From: Microbacterium sp. SORGH_AS_1204
GTDB lineage: Bacteria; Actinomycetota; Actinomycetes; Actinomycetales; Microbacteriaceae
Length of the DNA: 64,000 nucleotides
Reading direction: 5' to 3'
Assembly: GCF_030818935.1 (NCBI RefSeq)
Contig: NZ_JAUTBD010000001.1
Location: 310,001 to 374,000, forward strand
The stretch's first letter is position 1. Every line of letters starts with the position of its first letter. This document shows, piece by piece, positions 11,471 through 20,047 of this stretch. A program made the translations under genes and the position numbers. The notes under the pieces were generated by a model. That model had not been told where the DNA came from. It saw only the letters and a program-made list of their open reading frames with translations, and did not search any database.

Positions 11471-13012
11471 TCACGCCGCGACGGCGGTGACCACCAGGTT
11501 GTCGACGTAGTGCCCGGTCGCCGGGTCCCACGCTCCGGCACACGTGACGATGCGCAGTTCGGGGGTGGGCACGGGGGCGTAAATCGACGCGGTCGGGAAA
11601 GTGTCCTTCTCGACCGTCTGCAGGTTGGTCACGACGAATTCCGCCGTCGTCCCGTCGCTGCGGGCGATCGACACGGTGTCGCCCGCCACCAGTTTGGGAA
11701 GATCGATGAAGACGGCGGGCCCGGTGGGGGAGTCGACGTGAGCGGCGATGACCGCCGGCCCCACTGCGCCGGGGAGCACGCCCTTCTCGTACCAGCCGAC
11801 GGCGTCGTAATCGGTCGGGGCCTCGATCCAGCCGTCCGCGCCGCGGTCGAGACCGATCAGGTCGGAATCGACCCCAATGGCGGGGATGGAGATGTGCGCG
11901 GGCGTCGCGGTCGACGATGCGGTCGGTGCGACCGGATCCTGCAGGCCCGGGGCCGCTCCCGTCGACGCGCTGCCGGCGTCTGACGCCGAGCCTGCTGCCG
12001 CGAGCGCGGCGTCGGTCAACGGGGGACACCCCGCGAGCACGTCGTCGGTCAGCATGGCCGTCGTGAGTGCGTTCCACGCGTCGCCGTAATAGGTCGGTGT
12101 GGTCGAGGAGACCTCTGACATGGTGCCGAGATCGGATGCCGCGGCGTCGCTCCGTCCGGCACCCGCGTAGGCCGCTGCGCGGGCGGCGTAGGCGATGGCG
12201 TGCTGATCCATGGTCACCGCGCCCCCACCGGAATCGAGCTCGGCGACCAGAGCCTGGTCGGAGGGGAGCGCGTCCGCCATCCGTCCCGCGAGCGCGCGGT
12301 CGGCGGGGTCGCACGACTCGGCGAAGCGAATCGGCGCGCGGACGGCATCGTATCCGTACCGCGGTTCGCCCTCGCCGCTCGCGGATCCGGCGATCGCCAC
12401 CGTGCCGTCGTCCGCGACGGTGGCCCAGTTGGTGGGCAGAGGGTTGGCGTCGAGGAGGGCGGCGGTCGCGGCGCGGCTGCCCTCGGCCAGCTCGTCCCAG
12501 CGCGCATCGCCCGACGCCTCCCCGAGAACCCTGTACGCCGCGGGCGAGGCGTAGGAGGGGTTGTACGCGTGAGGAGATGACGTCGCCCACGGACCGGGGA
12601 GGAGAATTCGGCCCAGAGCGGTGGGGGCCGTCATCTCGTCGAGCAGTGCCTCGCCCAGCGCCACGCCCTGCTCGCGCAGGTCGTCACGGTCGAAGGCGTC
12701 GGCGGCGAGCACCAGCGCGCGTGCCGCATCAAGGTCGGCGTCGGAGGCGGGCTGATCATCGACCACCGCTCCGTCCTTCCACTGCCACGACAGCAGGCCG
12801 TCGTCGCGCTGGAGGTTCTTGGTGGTCCAAGACCAGATGCGGTCGAAGCGCTCCTCGTCGCCGGCGGCCACCGCGAGGAGCAGACCGTAAGCCTGCCCCT
12901 CGCTGACGGTGTCGCCGCCCTGGTCGGTGCGCACGACCCGACCGTCGTCGACGTAGGCATCGAGGAACGCGGATGCCGTCGCGACCGTCCGCTCGCGCAC
13001 TCCGGGTGTCAT
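11471..13012 (-). CDS. GH8 glycosidase fused to class F sortase (signal peptide displaced by frameshift)
   Basis: One 513-codon frame encodes two domains. Residues 1-330 are a glycoside hydrolase family 8 domain (BcsZ/endoglucanase type): SEGQAYGLLLAV with acid Glu 38, and the PROSITE-like ASDADLDAARALVLAADAF with Asp 91, then YDAVRAPIRFA. After a Ser/Ala/Thr linker, residues 375-513 form a class F sortase beta-barrel with His 425 (AAHVDSPTGP) and Cys 491 (RIVTCAG). The genuine start is probably GTG 13097, which overlaps the DUF4397 stop by GTGA and encodes a lipoprotein signal, but that signal is in another frame. Last gene of a glycan locus. Confidence 0.8.
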   Translation of the reverse strand: MTPGVRERTVATASAFLDAYVDDGRVVRTDQGGDTVSEGQAYGLLLAVAAGDEERFDRIWSWTTKNLQRDDGLLSWQWKDGAVVDDQPASDADLDAARALVLAADAFDRDDLREQGVALGEALLDEMTAPTALGRILLPGPWATSSPHAYNPSYASPAAYRVLGEASGDARWDELAEGSRAATAALLDANPLPTNWATVADDGTVAIAGSASGEGEPRYGYDAVRAPIRFAESCDPADRALAGRMADALPSDQALVAELDSGGGAVTMDQHAIAYAARAAAYAGAGRSDAAASDLGTMSEVSSTTPTYYGDAWNALTTAMLTDDVLAGCPPLTDAALAAAGSASDAGSASTGAAPGLQDPVAPTASSTATPAHISIPAIGVDSDLIGLDRGADGWIEAPTDYDAVGWYEKGVLPGAVGPAVIAAHVDSPTGPAVFIDLPKLVAGDTVSIARSDGTTAEFVVTNLQTVEKDTFPTASIYAPVPTPELRIVTCAGAWDPATGHYVDNLVVTAVAA

Positions 13013-13097
13013 CGGTCGGTGCCGCGCAAGCGGTGAGGACCATCCCGACGGCCGCGGAGAGCGCGCCGACGCCGAGGAGCCCCCGCGTGCCGCTCAC
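13013..13097 (-). other. Out-of-frame lipoprotein signal peptide belonging to the GH8-sortase gene
   Basis: From GTG 13097 the frame reads VSGTRGLLGVGALSAAVGMV then LTACAAPT, a textbook lipobox (LTAC) 24 codons in. The GTG overlaps the previous stop as GTGA. The GH8 domain opens in a frame offset by one base, so one inserted base, or two deleted, between about 12975 and 13030 would separate signal from enzyme. Either the gene is frameshifted here or the assembly has an error. Confidence 0.7.
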
Positions 13098-13993
13098 ACG
13101 GTTCCCTTCGCCGCCCGGCGGCGCCGCACGACGACCGCTGAGATGAGGGCGATGAGCAGCGCACCGGCGCCGGCCAGCAGCCCCGCCGCGGGGACGGGCT
13201 GCGCGGCCGTGCCCCCTCCGCCGGTGTGGATGCCGCCGATGGGCATGTCGGCGAGGGTGGCGGAGTCGGTGACCGCCCGCGCGGTCAGGGTGCCGGCGGC
13301 ATCGTCGAGGACGAAGAGGGTCGAAACGCTCCCCGCGGGGAGGTCGACGGCCGAGGATGCCGTCTCGTCGGCACCCGACAGTTCGAGGTCCCACGATCCG
13401 GCGGAGACCTCGGCGTAGTCCGTCGCCGACCCGGTGGGAACGGATCGGGCGATCGCGCGCCCCTGCGCGGTGTCGACGTCGACCACGGGTTCGATGGTGG
13501 AGGCCTGGACCACCCGCACGCGCGCATCGCCTGCCGCGGGCGCGGAGAGGTCGTCGGTGAAGACGGCGGTCTTCAGGTCGGCGTTGCGTCCGTAGGCGGC
13601 GACGGTGACGGGCACCCCCTGCGACACGTCGACGGATTGCCGCACGACGGGTTCGGCGTCGTCGGCGGCATCGGAGGGCACCATGGCGACGACGTAGGTC
13701 CCCTCCGCGAGCGGGATGTACGGGCTGACCGCTCCGTAGGCGACGTCGTCGAGCTCGTAGACCACGGCACCGCCGGCCAGGGCCGTGAGCTGCACGTCGA
13801 CCGACTTGGTGTCGGGCGAAAGGTGGGCCACGCGCGCCCACCCGCTGGGGGCGGGAGAAGCCGCCATCGCGGCGGGTGCGGTGGCGACCCCGAGGGCCAG
13901 GGGCAGTGCGGCGGCCGCGGCCAACGCGAGGGCGCGCAGGCCGCGCCGGGGCGTGCGGCTCGAGGAACGGGAGGTGTCGATGGTGCGGGTCAT
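13094..13993 (-). CDS. Secreted DUF4397 protein with C-terminal membrane anchor
   Basis: About 299 residues. A long Arg-rich signal peptide (SSSRTPRRGLRALALAAAAALPLALGVATAPAAMA) is followed by a DUF4397 region starting WARVAHLSPDTKSVDVQL, with two beta-rich repeats (YELDDVAYGAVSPY... and VRVVQASTIEPVVDV). A C-terminal helix ends in RRRRAAKGTV. That tail resembles a sortase substrate (helix plus basic end), but I see no LPxTG; a Gly/Pro-rich stretch sits there instead. Start 13993 has AAAGGA six bases upstream. It is coupled by GTGA to the GH8-sortase frame and probably works with it at the cell surface. Confidence 0.85.
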   Translation of the reverse strand: MTRTIDTSRSSSRTPRRGLRALALAAAAALPLALGVATAPAAMAASPAPSGWARVAHLSPDTKSVDVQLTALAGGAVVYELDDVAYGAVSPYIPLAEGTYVVAMVPSDAADDAEPVVRQSVDVSQGVPVTVAAYGRNADLKTAVFTDDLSAPAAGDARVRVVQASTIEPVVDVDTAQGRAIARSVPTGSATDYAEVSAGSWDLELSGADETASSAVDLPAGSVSTLFVLDDAAGTLTARAVTDSATLADMPIGGIHTGGGGTAAQPVPAAGLLAGAGALLIALISAVVVRRRRAAKGTV

Positions 13994-14045
13994 GGCGGAT
14001 CCTTTCATCGGGGGGTCAGGGGGATGGTGCGGTGAGGGAGCGGTG

Positions 14046-16028
14046 TCACGTGGTCGGACGGGGAAGCAGGCCGGTCGGTTCGTCGGGGGAGTAGGTCACG
14101 ACCACCCCGGCGTCACTGCGCTCGACCGAGACCGGGCGTAGCTGGCCCGCGAGAGACTCGTAGAACCGCACCACCGCGTCGGAACCGGGTGCCGTGCCGC
14201 GCGCATCCTGGCCGGCGAACGAGCTGACGACGAACTGGCGGTGCACTCCGGAGGGATCCCCCTCCAGCTGCGCGATGTCGGCGAGGTCGATGCGGCCGGT
14301 CGAGGAGAGCTGGCCCAGCGTGAGCAGGATGCGTCCATCGACGACTCCGGAGGTGAGCAGGTCCTGCGCCGCACCGGGAACGCCGACGTCGGGGTTGCGC
14401 AGCAGCTGCTGCCCGGCGATGGAGCGTGCGGCATACAGTCCGTCGTCGGCAGCCTGCGCGAGGGCGGCCTGATCGCGGTCAACGAGGCGCACGTCGACCT
14501 GCTGCGCAGCCTGGCCGAACGAGGCGACGACGACGCTGTTCTCGATGGCCTGACGGACGGTCGGGGACTCGGTGGGGAAGGTCCGCATCGAGTCCGTGGT
14601 GATCACGTAGTCGTAATCTCGCCAGCCGTCGGGTGCGAGATCCTGCACATCGGTGTCGGTGTCGGCCTTGTAGTACCAGACGACGTCCTCGCGAGCGAAG
14701 CCCGCCTCGACGAGGTCGACCCACATCGCGTCGTCGACGAGCATGCGGGCGTCGCCGGGGGCGTTCTGCGACATCCAAGCCTCCGCATCGCGCAGCGGCC
14801 GGTCGAGATCGGCGAGGAGGAACCCCCGCAACTGTGTGGCCCACAGCGGACCTGCCGACACCAGGGCGACGAGGAGTCCGGATGCCAGGGCGACCCCGCC
14901 GAAGCGGCGCAGCGTCGCGCGCGAGCGCAGCGACGCGACGGCCACCTGCCCCACGCCGGCCACGACGATCGAGGCGAAGGGGAGCATCATGATGACGTAC
15001 GGCACCGGAAGGTAGCCGCCGCGGAACATGAACGCGGTCAGCGCGAGGAGGGTGATCGCCCAAGGGCGCAGGCGGCGGACGAACAGCGCCGCCACGGCCG
15101 CCGCCAGCGCGGTGACGATGAGGACCGCGTCGAGCTGCCACCAGAGACCCGCTGTGCGCGAGAACAGGCTCTCGGGGTCGAACAGCGAGCCGCTGCCGTC
15201 GCGGGAGGCCAACTGGAAGGCCAGGCCGTCCCACAGGCTGACGCGACCGTCGGCGGGCATGACCTCGCCCTTGACTACCGCGAAAGCCACGTAGGTCAGG
15301 CCGATCAGGCCGAGGACGGCTGCGGCGACGGACAGGGTGTAGCGGCGTGTCGTGCGGTCGGCCCCGCGCCACATGAACCAGGCGATCAGAGGCAGGGCGA
15401 GGAGGTAAGTCTCCTTCGTCAGTACGGCGACGCCGAACGCCGCGGCCGCCCCGACATAGCCGATCAGCTGCGCGCGTCGACTGAGAGCGAGCAGCAGCGC
15501 CGCGAGGAGCCAGGCGGTCGCGATGTTGTCGAGGTACACCTGCCGGTGGAACTGCACCGCGAGCGGGGACAGCAGGAAGACCGCCACCGCGACGGAGGCG
15601 GTCGGGCGCGCGAACCCGATGCGGCGCACGAGTGCCCACAGCAGGATGGCGGCAATCCCTGTGGCCACGAGCATGGCCTCGCGGGCGGCGACCACGGCGA
15701 TGTCGTACCGGGCCCACGCGTCGGTCAGGCCGGCGTAGGCGGCGATCTGCATCCACCCGAGCGGCGGGTGGTCGTACCAGTAGGTGTAGTGCGTCAGCTC
15801 GCCGAGGTTGCCGATGCTCCAGGCCTGGGCGGTATATGTGCCCTCGTCGTCGATGCGCTGGGGCGAGCCACCGAGGTTGAGCGCGTTGACGAGGAGTCCG
15901 ATGAGCAGGGGCGGAAGCAGCCACGCGAGGTCCGTGATCCGGCCACGCCGGCGAAGCGAGCGCGCGCGGAACAGACGGTCGGGCGACGGGGCGTCCGCCG
16001 CCGACGGGCGATCAAGCAGAGAGGTCAT
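14046..16028 (-). CDS. ArnT/PMT-like (GT39 type) membrane glycosyltransferase
   Basis: A 660-residue polytopic protein. The first outer loop holds the Asp pair of GT-C enzymes (RIDDEGTYTAQAWSIG) and the matching loop is HYTYWYDHPPLGWMQ, as in polyprenyl-phosphate-sugar-dependent transferases. About eleven helices follow, then an external C-terminal domain of about 200 residues containing WYYKADTDTDVQDL. It likely adds a lipid-linked sugar to a glycan or protein outside the membrane. It overlaps the upstream GT2 gene by 4 nt, so the two are co-translated and probably act on one polymer. Confidence 0.85.
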   Translation of the reverse strand: MTSLLDRPSAADAPSPDRLFRARSLRRRGRITDLAWLLPPLLIGLLVNALNLGGSPQRIDDEGTYTAQAWSIGNLGELTHYTYWYDHPPLGWMQIAAYAGLTDAWARYDIAVVAAREAMLVATGIAAILLWALVRRIGFARPTASVAVAVFLLSPLAVQFHRQVYLDNIATAWLLAALLLALSRRAQLIGYVGAAAAFGVAVLTKETYLLALPLIAWFMWRGADRTTRRYTLSVAAAVLGLIGLTYVAFAVVKGEVMPADGRVSLWDGLAFQLASRDGSGSLFDPESLFSRTAGLWWQLDAVLIVTALAAAVAALFVRRLRPWAITLLALTAFMFRGGYLPVPYVIMMLPFASIVVAGVGQVAVASLRSRATLRRFGGVALASGLLVALVSAGPLWATQLRGFLLADLDRPLRDAEAWMSQNAPGDARMLVDDAMWVDLVEAGFAREDVVWYYKADTDTDVQDLAPDGWRDYDYVITTDSMRTFPTESPTVRQAIENSVVVASFGQAAQQVDVRLVDRDQAALAQAADDGLYAARSIAGQQLLRNPDVGVPGAAQDLLTSGVVDGRILLTLGQLSSTGRIDLADIAQLEGDPSGVHRQFVVSSFAGQDARGTAPGSDAVVRFYESLAGQLRPVSVERSDAGVVVTYSPDEPTGLLPRPTT

Positions 16029-17500
16029 CGTGCTCCCTCCGTCGCTGCGTCGACCAATTCACGGGACGGCGCCGCCGGGGTCGTGGCATCCCGATGCGCG
16101 CCCGTGTGCTCGGTCTTCTCCCAACTCCCGTCGCCGCGCAGCTGCCGGACAACGGAGCGCACAGCGGCGGCGGCGAGGAACACCTGATACGGAACGAGGC
16201 CCAGAACGAGTCGCACGTAGTCGCGTATCGACACCTTTTTGTCGTAGACGCGCCCGAACTCCGTCAGCCCCGCGGCCTCGACCACGAGCGTGATCACCGT
16301 GGGAATGAGAGGCAGAAAGGTGATGAGCGCGACCGGCGTGGGCACCTTGACCAGCAGGATGAACGCCACCGAGACGGGGATGAGCAGGCCGGTCGCCGCC
16401 TGAAGGAACGGCATGTTCAGCAGGTACCGGGCGTACATGCGCTGGCGGAGGGTCGGCAGTGCCTTCCACTCGCCCTTGCCGAGTACCTGCAGGAATCCCT
16501 GGTTCCAGCGGGTGCGCTGCTTGTAAAGGGACTTCAGGGTGGGCGGGGTCTCCTCCCGCGTGACGTACTCGGGGTTGTAGGCGACGACGACCTTGGCGCC
16601 GTCGCTCGACAGCCGCACGCCCAGCTCGCAGTCCTCGGCGAGGCACTGGTCGTCCCAGCCGCGGGACCAGGTGAGACGCTTGCGGGTGACGAACACGGTG
16701 TTGCCGCCGAGCGGGATGAACTTCGAGCGCGCGTGGAAGTGCAGTCGCGAGCGGAACCAGAAGTAGTACTCGAGCACGTTGCGCAGCGACCACCAGCTGG
16801 TTTCGAAGTTCATGAGCTGGACGCCGCCCTGGACGACGTCGGCTCCGGTCTCCTGGAACTTCGAGTCGACGACGGTGAGGAGCCCCGGGTGCACCTCGTC
16901 CTCGGCATCGAAGACGCCGACCACGTCGCCCGTGGCGATCTGCAGGGCCTTGTTCAGCGCCTTCGGCTTGTTCTTGGGCACGCTGTCGTCGACGACGACC
17001 GTGATGAGGTCGGGATGCCGAGCGGCGGCCTGTCGCACGACGAGTTCGGTGCCGGGATCGTCATGGCCGACGATCGCGATGATCTCGAAGTCCGGATGAT
17101 CCTGCTGCGCGAGACGGTCGAGCGTCTGCCCCATCACTTCCTCCTCGTGTCTCCCGGGAACGAGCAGGGTGAAGCGGTGGCGCGCGGGGTGGGGCGTGGC
17201 GCTGAACTGTGTGGCACGAAGGTCGGCGGCGGAGCGCCAGGCGTGCAGCATCCACCACAGCGTCGTCGTCGCGACCACGGTGAGCAGAAGGGCGAGAACG
17301 ATGACGCCGCTGTAGCCGAACCACTCGCCGATCGACCAGTCGGGGAGAAACCCTCCGGTCACCGAGGAACCCGGCTGTGCCGGGACGGGGACCGTCACGA
17401 CGTCGTCGGGAAGGCCGGGGGCGGGGGCGACGGGCGTGAGCAGCGGACCGGGCGTGGGGTCCGGTGCCGTTTCGACCCGGATGGCGGTGAGCAATGACAT
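16025..17500 (-). CDS. Membrane processive glycosyltransferase family 2 (BcsA/hyaluronan-synthase-like)
   Basis: About 491 residues. One N-terminal helix precedes a GT-A domain with VVVDDSVPKNKPKALNKAL, the metal-binding GVFDAEDEV, the acceptor motif CLAEDCELGVRLS and the processive signature QRTRWNQG, then three or four C-terminal helices. These four motifs define membrane polysaccharide synthases that extend and export a beta-linked chain. Start 17500 (MSLLTAIRV) follows GGAGG by about ten bases; the longer open frame upstream is not credible. It heads the four-gene locus with ArnT-like, DUF4397 and GH8-sortase genes. The polymer is unknown. Confidence 0.88.
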   Translation of the reverse strand: MSLLTAIRVETAPDPTPGPLLTPVAPAPGLPDDVVTVPVPAQPGSSVTGGFLPDWSIGEWFGYSGVIVLALLLTVVATTTLWWMLHAWRSAADLRATQFSATPHPARHRFTLLVPGRHEEEVMGQTLDRLAQQDHPDFEIIAIVGHDDPGTELVVRQAAARHPDLITVVVDDSVPKNKPKALNKALQIATGDVVGVFDAEDEVHPGLLTVVDSKFQETGADVVQGGVQLMNFETSWWSLRNVLEYYFWFRSRLHFHARSKFIPLGGNTVFVTRKRLTWSRGWDDQCLAEDCELGVRLSSDGAKVVVAYNPEYVTREETPPTLKSLYKQRTRWNQGFLQVLGKGEWKALPTLRQRMYARYLLNMPFLQAATGLLIPVSVAFILLVKVPTPVALITFLPLIPTVITLVVEAAGLTEFGRVYDKKVSIRDYVRLVLGLVPYQVFLAAAAVRSVVRQLRGDGSWEKTEHTGAHRDATTPAAPSRELVDAATEGAR

Positions 17501-17801
17501 GGAAGGACGACCTCCAGCGTCGACGGGGACGCTTCGAGTGCGGTAAGGGGGACGCACGACGACCGGGGGGAGCAACACCGTGCAAAGGTCATCCGGGGTC
17601 GGGTGGGGGGATGGTTTGGCTTGTCCAGACGATTGCCAGGGTCTTCGCCGGGTCACGGGGAACGGCGTCCAGGGCGCCCGGTGCATGACCAGGGGGAATC
17701 GAGGCGGGTTGACGTCGGTGTCTCGTTGATCCGGAGCCGCCTCCGTGGCGCGAAGAAGGACGCAGATCGAACAATGCACGATCGCCGCTGCGGCGCCGTG
17801 G
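17501..17801. other. Non-coding gap upstream of the glycan locus
   Basis: These 301 bases lie between the start of the GT2 gene and the stop of the FCD regulator. No ORF with coding composition is present. The promoter of the glycan operon should lie here, but I see no clear -35/-10 pair and no strong palindrome. Confidence 0.5.
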
Positions 17802-18500
17802 TCAGGCGTGCAGCACGTGCTCGCGCAGATCCTCGAGGGTCTGTCGCATGTGGGAGTCCATGGCGCGGCGGGCGTCTTCGGGGTCGCCGTCGCGGAGGGC
17901 GTCGAGCACGTGTTCGTGCTCGACGATGGCGTGCTCCTGGATGAGCCGCACCCGTGATGTCTGCGCGCGGCGCTCCGAGAGCACCTCGGTCAAGGGCGCG
18001 AACATCACGGTGAGGAACGGGTTGCGCGAGGCCGCGATGATGCGATCGTGGAACGACAGATCGGCGGCGACGAAGGATGCCAGATCGTCGGTGCGATGGG
18101 CATCGCGCATGGCGTCGAGGTCGGCGGCGATGGCATCCACTTCGTCGGGCGTCGCCCGAGACGCGGCCAGAGCCGCGGCCCCCGTCTCGAAGATGCGCCG
18201 CAGCTCGATGAGCTGCTCGGCGGCCTCCGCGTCGCCGGTCGCCGAGGTGGCGGCGAGGACCGCACTCAGCGACGTCCAGCGTGAGACCGGCTGGACGAAA
18301 GACCCGCGCCCGCTCTCGACCCGCACGACTCCACGCGCCTGGAGCGTCTTGACCGCCTCGCGCACGGTGACCCGGCTGACGTCGAAGCGCTCGCCGAGCT
18401 CCGGTTCACTGGGGAGAGCCTGGTCGGCGAGGAGACGGCGCGCGACGATGTCGTCGAACAGCCCGTCGACGACCTCGTCGACACGTGAGCGTCGTGCCAT
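17802..18500 (-). CDS. FadR-subfamily GntR regulator (FCD domain)
   Basis: A 232-residue regulator. The winged helix is DQALPSEPELGERFDVSRVTVREAVKTLQARGVV (residues 25-58), followed by an all-helical FCD ligand domain with the metal-site residues in SFHDRIIAASRNPFL and, near the end, SHMRQTLEDLREH. Such proteins sense small organic acids and control the adjacent catabolic operon. The gene follows the GntP permease by 77 bp on the same strand, so the operon appears to include its own regulator; the palindrome over the operon promoter at 22458-22472 is a candidate site. Confidence 0.9.
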   Translation of the reverse strand: MARRSRVDEVVDGLFDDIVARRLLADQALPSEPELGERFDVSRVTVREAVKTLQARGVVRVESGRGSFVQPVSRWTSLSAVLAATSATGDAEAAEQLIELRRIFETGAAALAASRATPDEVDAIAADLDAMRDAHRTDDLASFVAADLSFHDRIIAASRNPFLTVMFAPLTEVLSERRAQTSRVRLIQEHAIVEHEHVLDALRDGDPEDARRAMDSHMRQTLEDLREHVLHA

Positions 18501-18577
18501 GGCATCCCCTTTCCGCTCCAACCTAATCGCCGGGCCGGGGAACATCCGTCCCCGACCCGGCGTGCGTGCAGAACCGG

Positions 18578-20011
18578 TCAGCCCGCCAGGGCGAACACCG
18601 CCCACGTCAGCAGGAAGCCCGCGACGCCGAGGATGGTCGTGAGCACCGTCCAGGTGCGCAGGCCGTCGGCGACCGTGAGGCCCAGATAGCGCGTGACGAT
18701 CCAGAATCCGGCGTCGGTGACCATCGACAGGCCGAGCGAGCCGAAGCCCACGGCCACCGCGACCGCGGCGATCTGCAGCGGCGTATACCCGGCCTCGGCG
18801 ACGCCCGCCGACAGCAGGCTCGCCGTGGTGACGATGGCGACCGTCGCCGAGCCCTGGGCGGCGCGCAGAGCGAGCGTGATGAGGAACGCCGCGCCCAGCA
18901 GGGGAACGCCGAGGTGCTCGAGGGTGACCGACAGGGCGGTGCCGATTCCGGATGCCTGCAGCACGGCGCCGAACACACCGCCGCCGGCCACGACGAGCAG
19001 GATCGATGCGATCGGGGGCATGGAGCTCTCGAACACCTCGTTCGTGCGGGCGAGGCCCCAGCGGCGGCGCACCGGCAGCACGAAGAAGGCCACGATGACT
19101 GCCACGAGCAGTGCGAACGCCGGGGTGCCGATGAAGGTCGCGACGCCGCGGCCGGTCGACCCCGCCGGCAGGCTCAGCGAGAGCATCGTGCCGATGAGGA
19201 TCTGCACGATGGGCAGAGCGATCAGCGCGACGACGGTTCCGGTGCTCGGCGGCGCCACGACGGTGCCGTCGGCGCGGCGGGACTCGATGACCGTCGAGGT
19301 CTGACCGAACTCGGCCATCTGGGTCGCGACCCGCGGGGCCAGGGCGTACTCGGTGCGGTTCATGATGCGCGCGACCCAGAAGCACAGGAACCCGAGCACG
19401 GCGCAGATGGGCAGGGCGATCGCGGTGACCAGGCCCAGGTCGGCGCCGAAGACGCCCGCGCCCGCGACGATGCCGGGGTGCGGCGGAACGGCCACGTGCA
19501 CGGCGAGCATGAGGCCGAACATCGGCAGGCCGAACACGATCGGCTTGACGCCGGCGATTCTGCTGAAGGCGTAGAGGATCGGCACGAGCACGATGACGCC
19601 GACTTCGAAGAACACCGGGATCGCCACGACGAAGGCGACGATGGTCAGGGCGATCGCCACGCGGCGAGGCCCGAGGCGGTCGGTGAAGCTCTCGGCGAGC
19701 TGCTGGACACCGCCCGACACCTCGATGAGGCGTCCGAGGATCGCGCCCAGCGCGATGATGATGAGCACCTTGCCCATGGTCGATCCGACGCCGTTCGCGA
19801 CGATGGTGAACACGTCGCCCGCGGGGATCTGCGCGGAGATCGCGACGGCGACGCTCGTGATGAGCAGCGCGACGAACGCGTGCACCTTGAACAGGATGAT
19901 GAGCACGAGCAGCAGGGCGATACCGGCTGCCGCGATGGCGAGCAGGGCGCCGGTGCCGAACTCCACCGCGGGGGCGATGGGCGGCGTGTCGGCCGTGAGG
20001 ATGAGGGGCAT
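18578..20011 (-). CDS. GntP family sugar-acid:H+ symporter
   Basis: A 477-residue permease with about twelve to fourteen helices, typical length for GntP. The family text ALGAILGRLIEVSGG, FFEVGVIVLVPI and HPGIVAGAGVFGADLG is present, as is GSATVAIVTTASLLSA in the second half. GntP members import gluconate and other aldonates. Because its neighbours are a threonate-type dehydrogenase and a four-carbon acid sugar kinase, a threonate or erythronate substrate is more likely than gluconate. Confidence 0.92.
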   Translation of the reverse strand: MPLILTADTPPIAPAVEFGTGALLAIAAAGIALLLVLIILFKVHAFVALLITSVAVAISAQIPAGDVFTIVANGVGSTMGKVLIIIALGAILGRLIEVSGGVQQLAESFTDRLGPRRVAIALTIVAFVVAIPVFFEVGVIVLVPILYAFSRIAGVKPIVFGLPMFGLMLAVHVAVPPHPGIVAGAGVFGADLGLVTAIALPICAVLGFLCFWVARIMNRTEYALAPRVATQMAEFGQTSTVIESRRADGTVVAPPSTGTVVALIALPIVQILIGTMLSLSLPAGSTGRGVATFIGTPAFALLVAVIVAFFVLPVRRRWGLARTNEVFESSMPPIASILLVVAGGGVFGAVLQASGIGTALSVTLEHLGVPLLGAAFLITLALRAAQGSATVAIVTTASLLSAGVAEAGYTPLQIAAVAVAVGFGSLGLSMVTDAGFWIVTRYLGLTVADGLRTWTVLTTILGVAGFLLTWAVFALAG

Positions 20012-20047
20012 GGCGGGATCTCCTTCGATTCCGTGTTCGGGTGGGGG

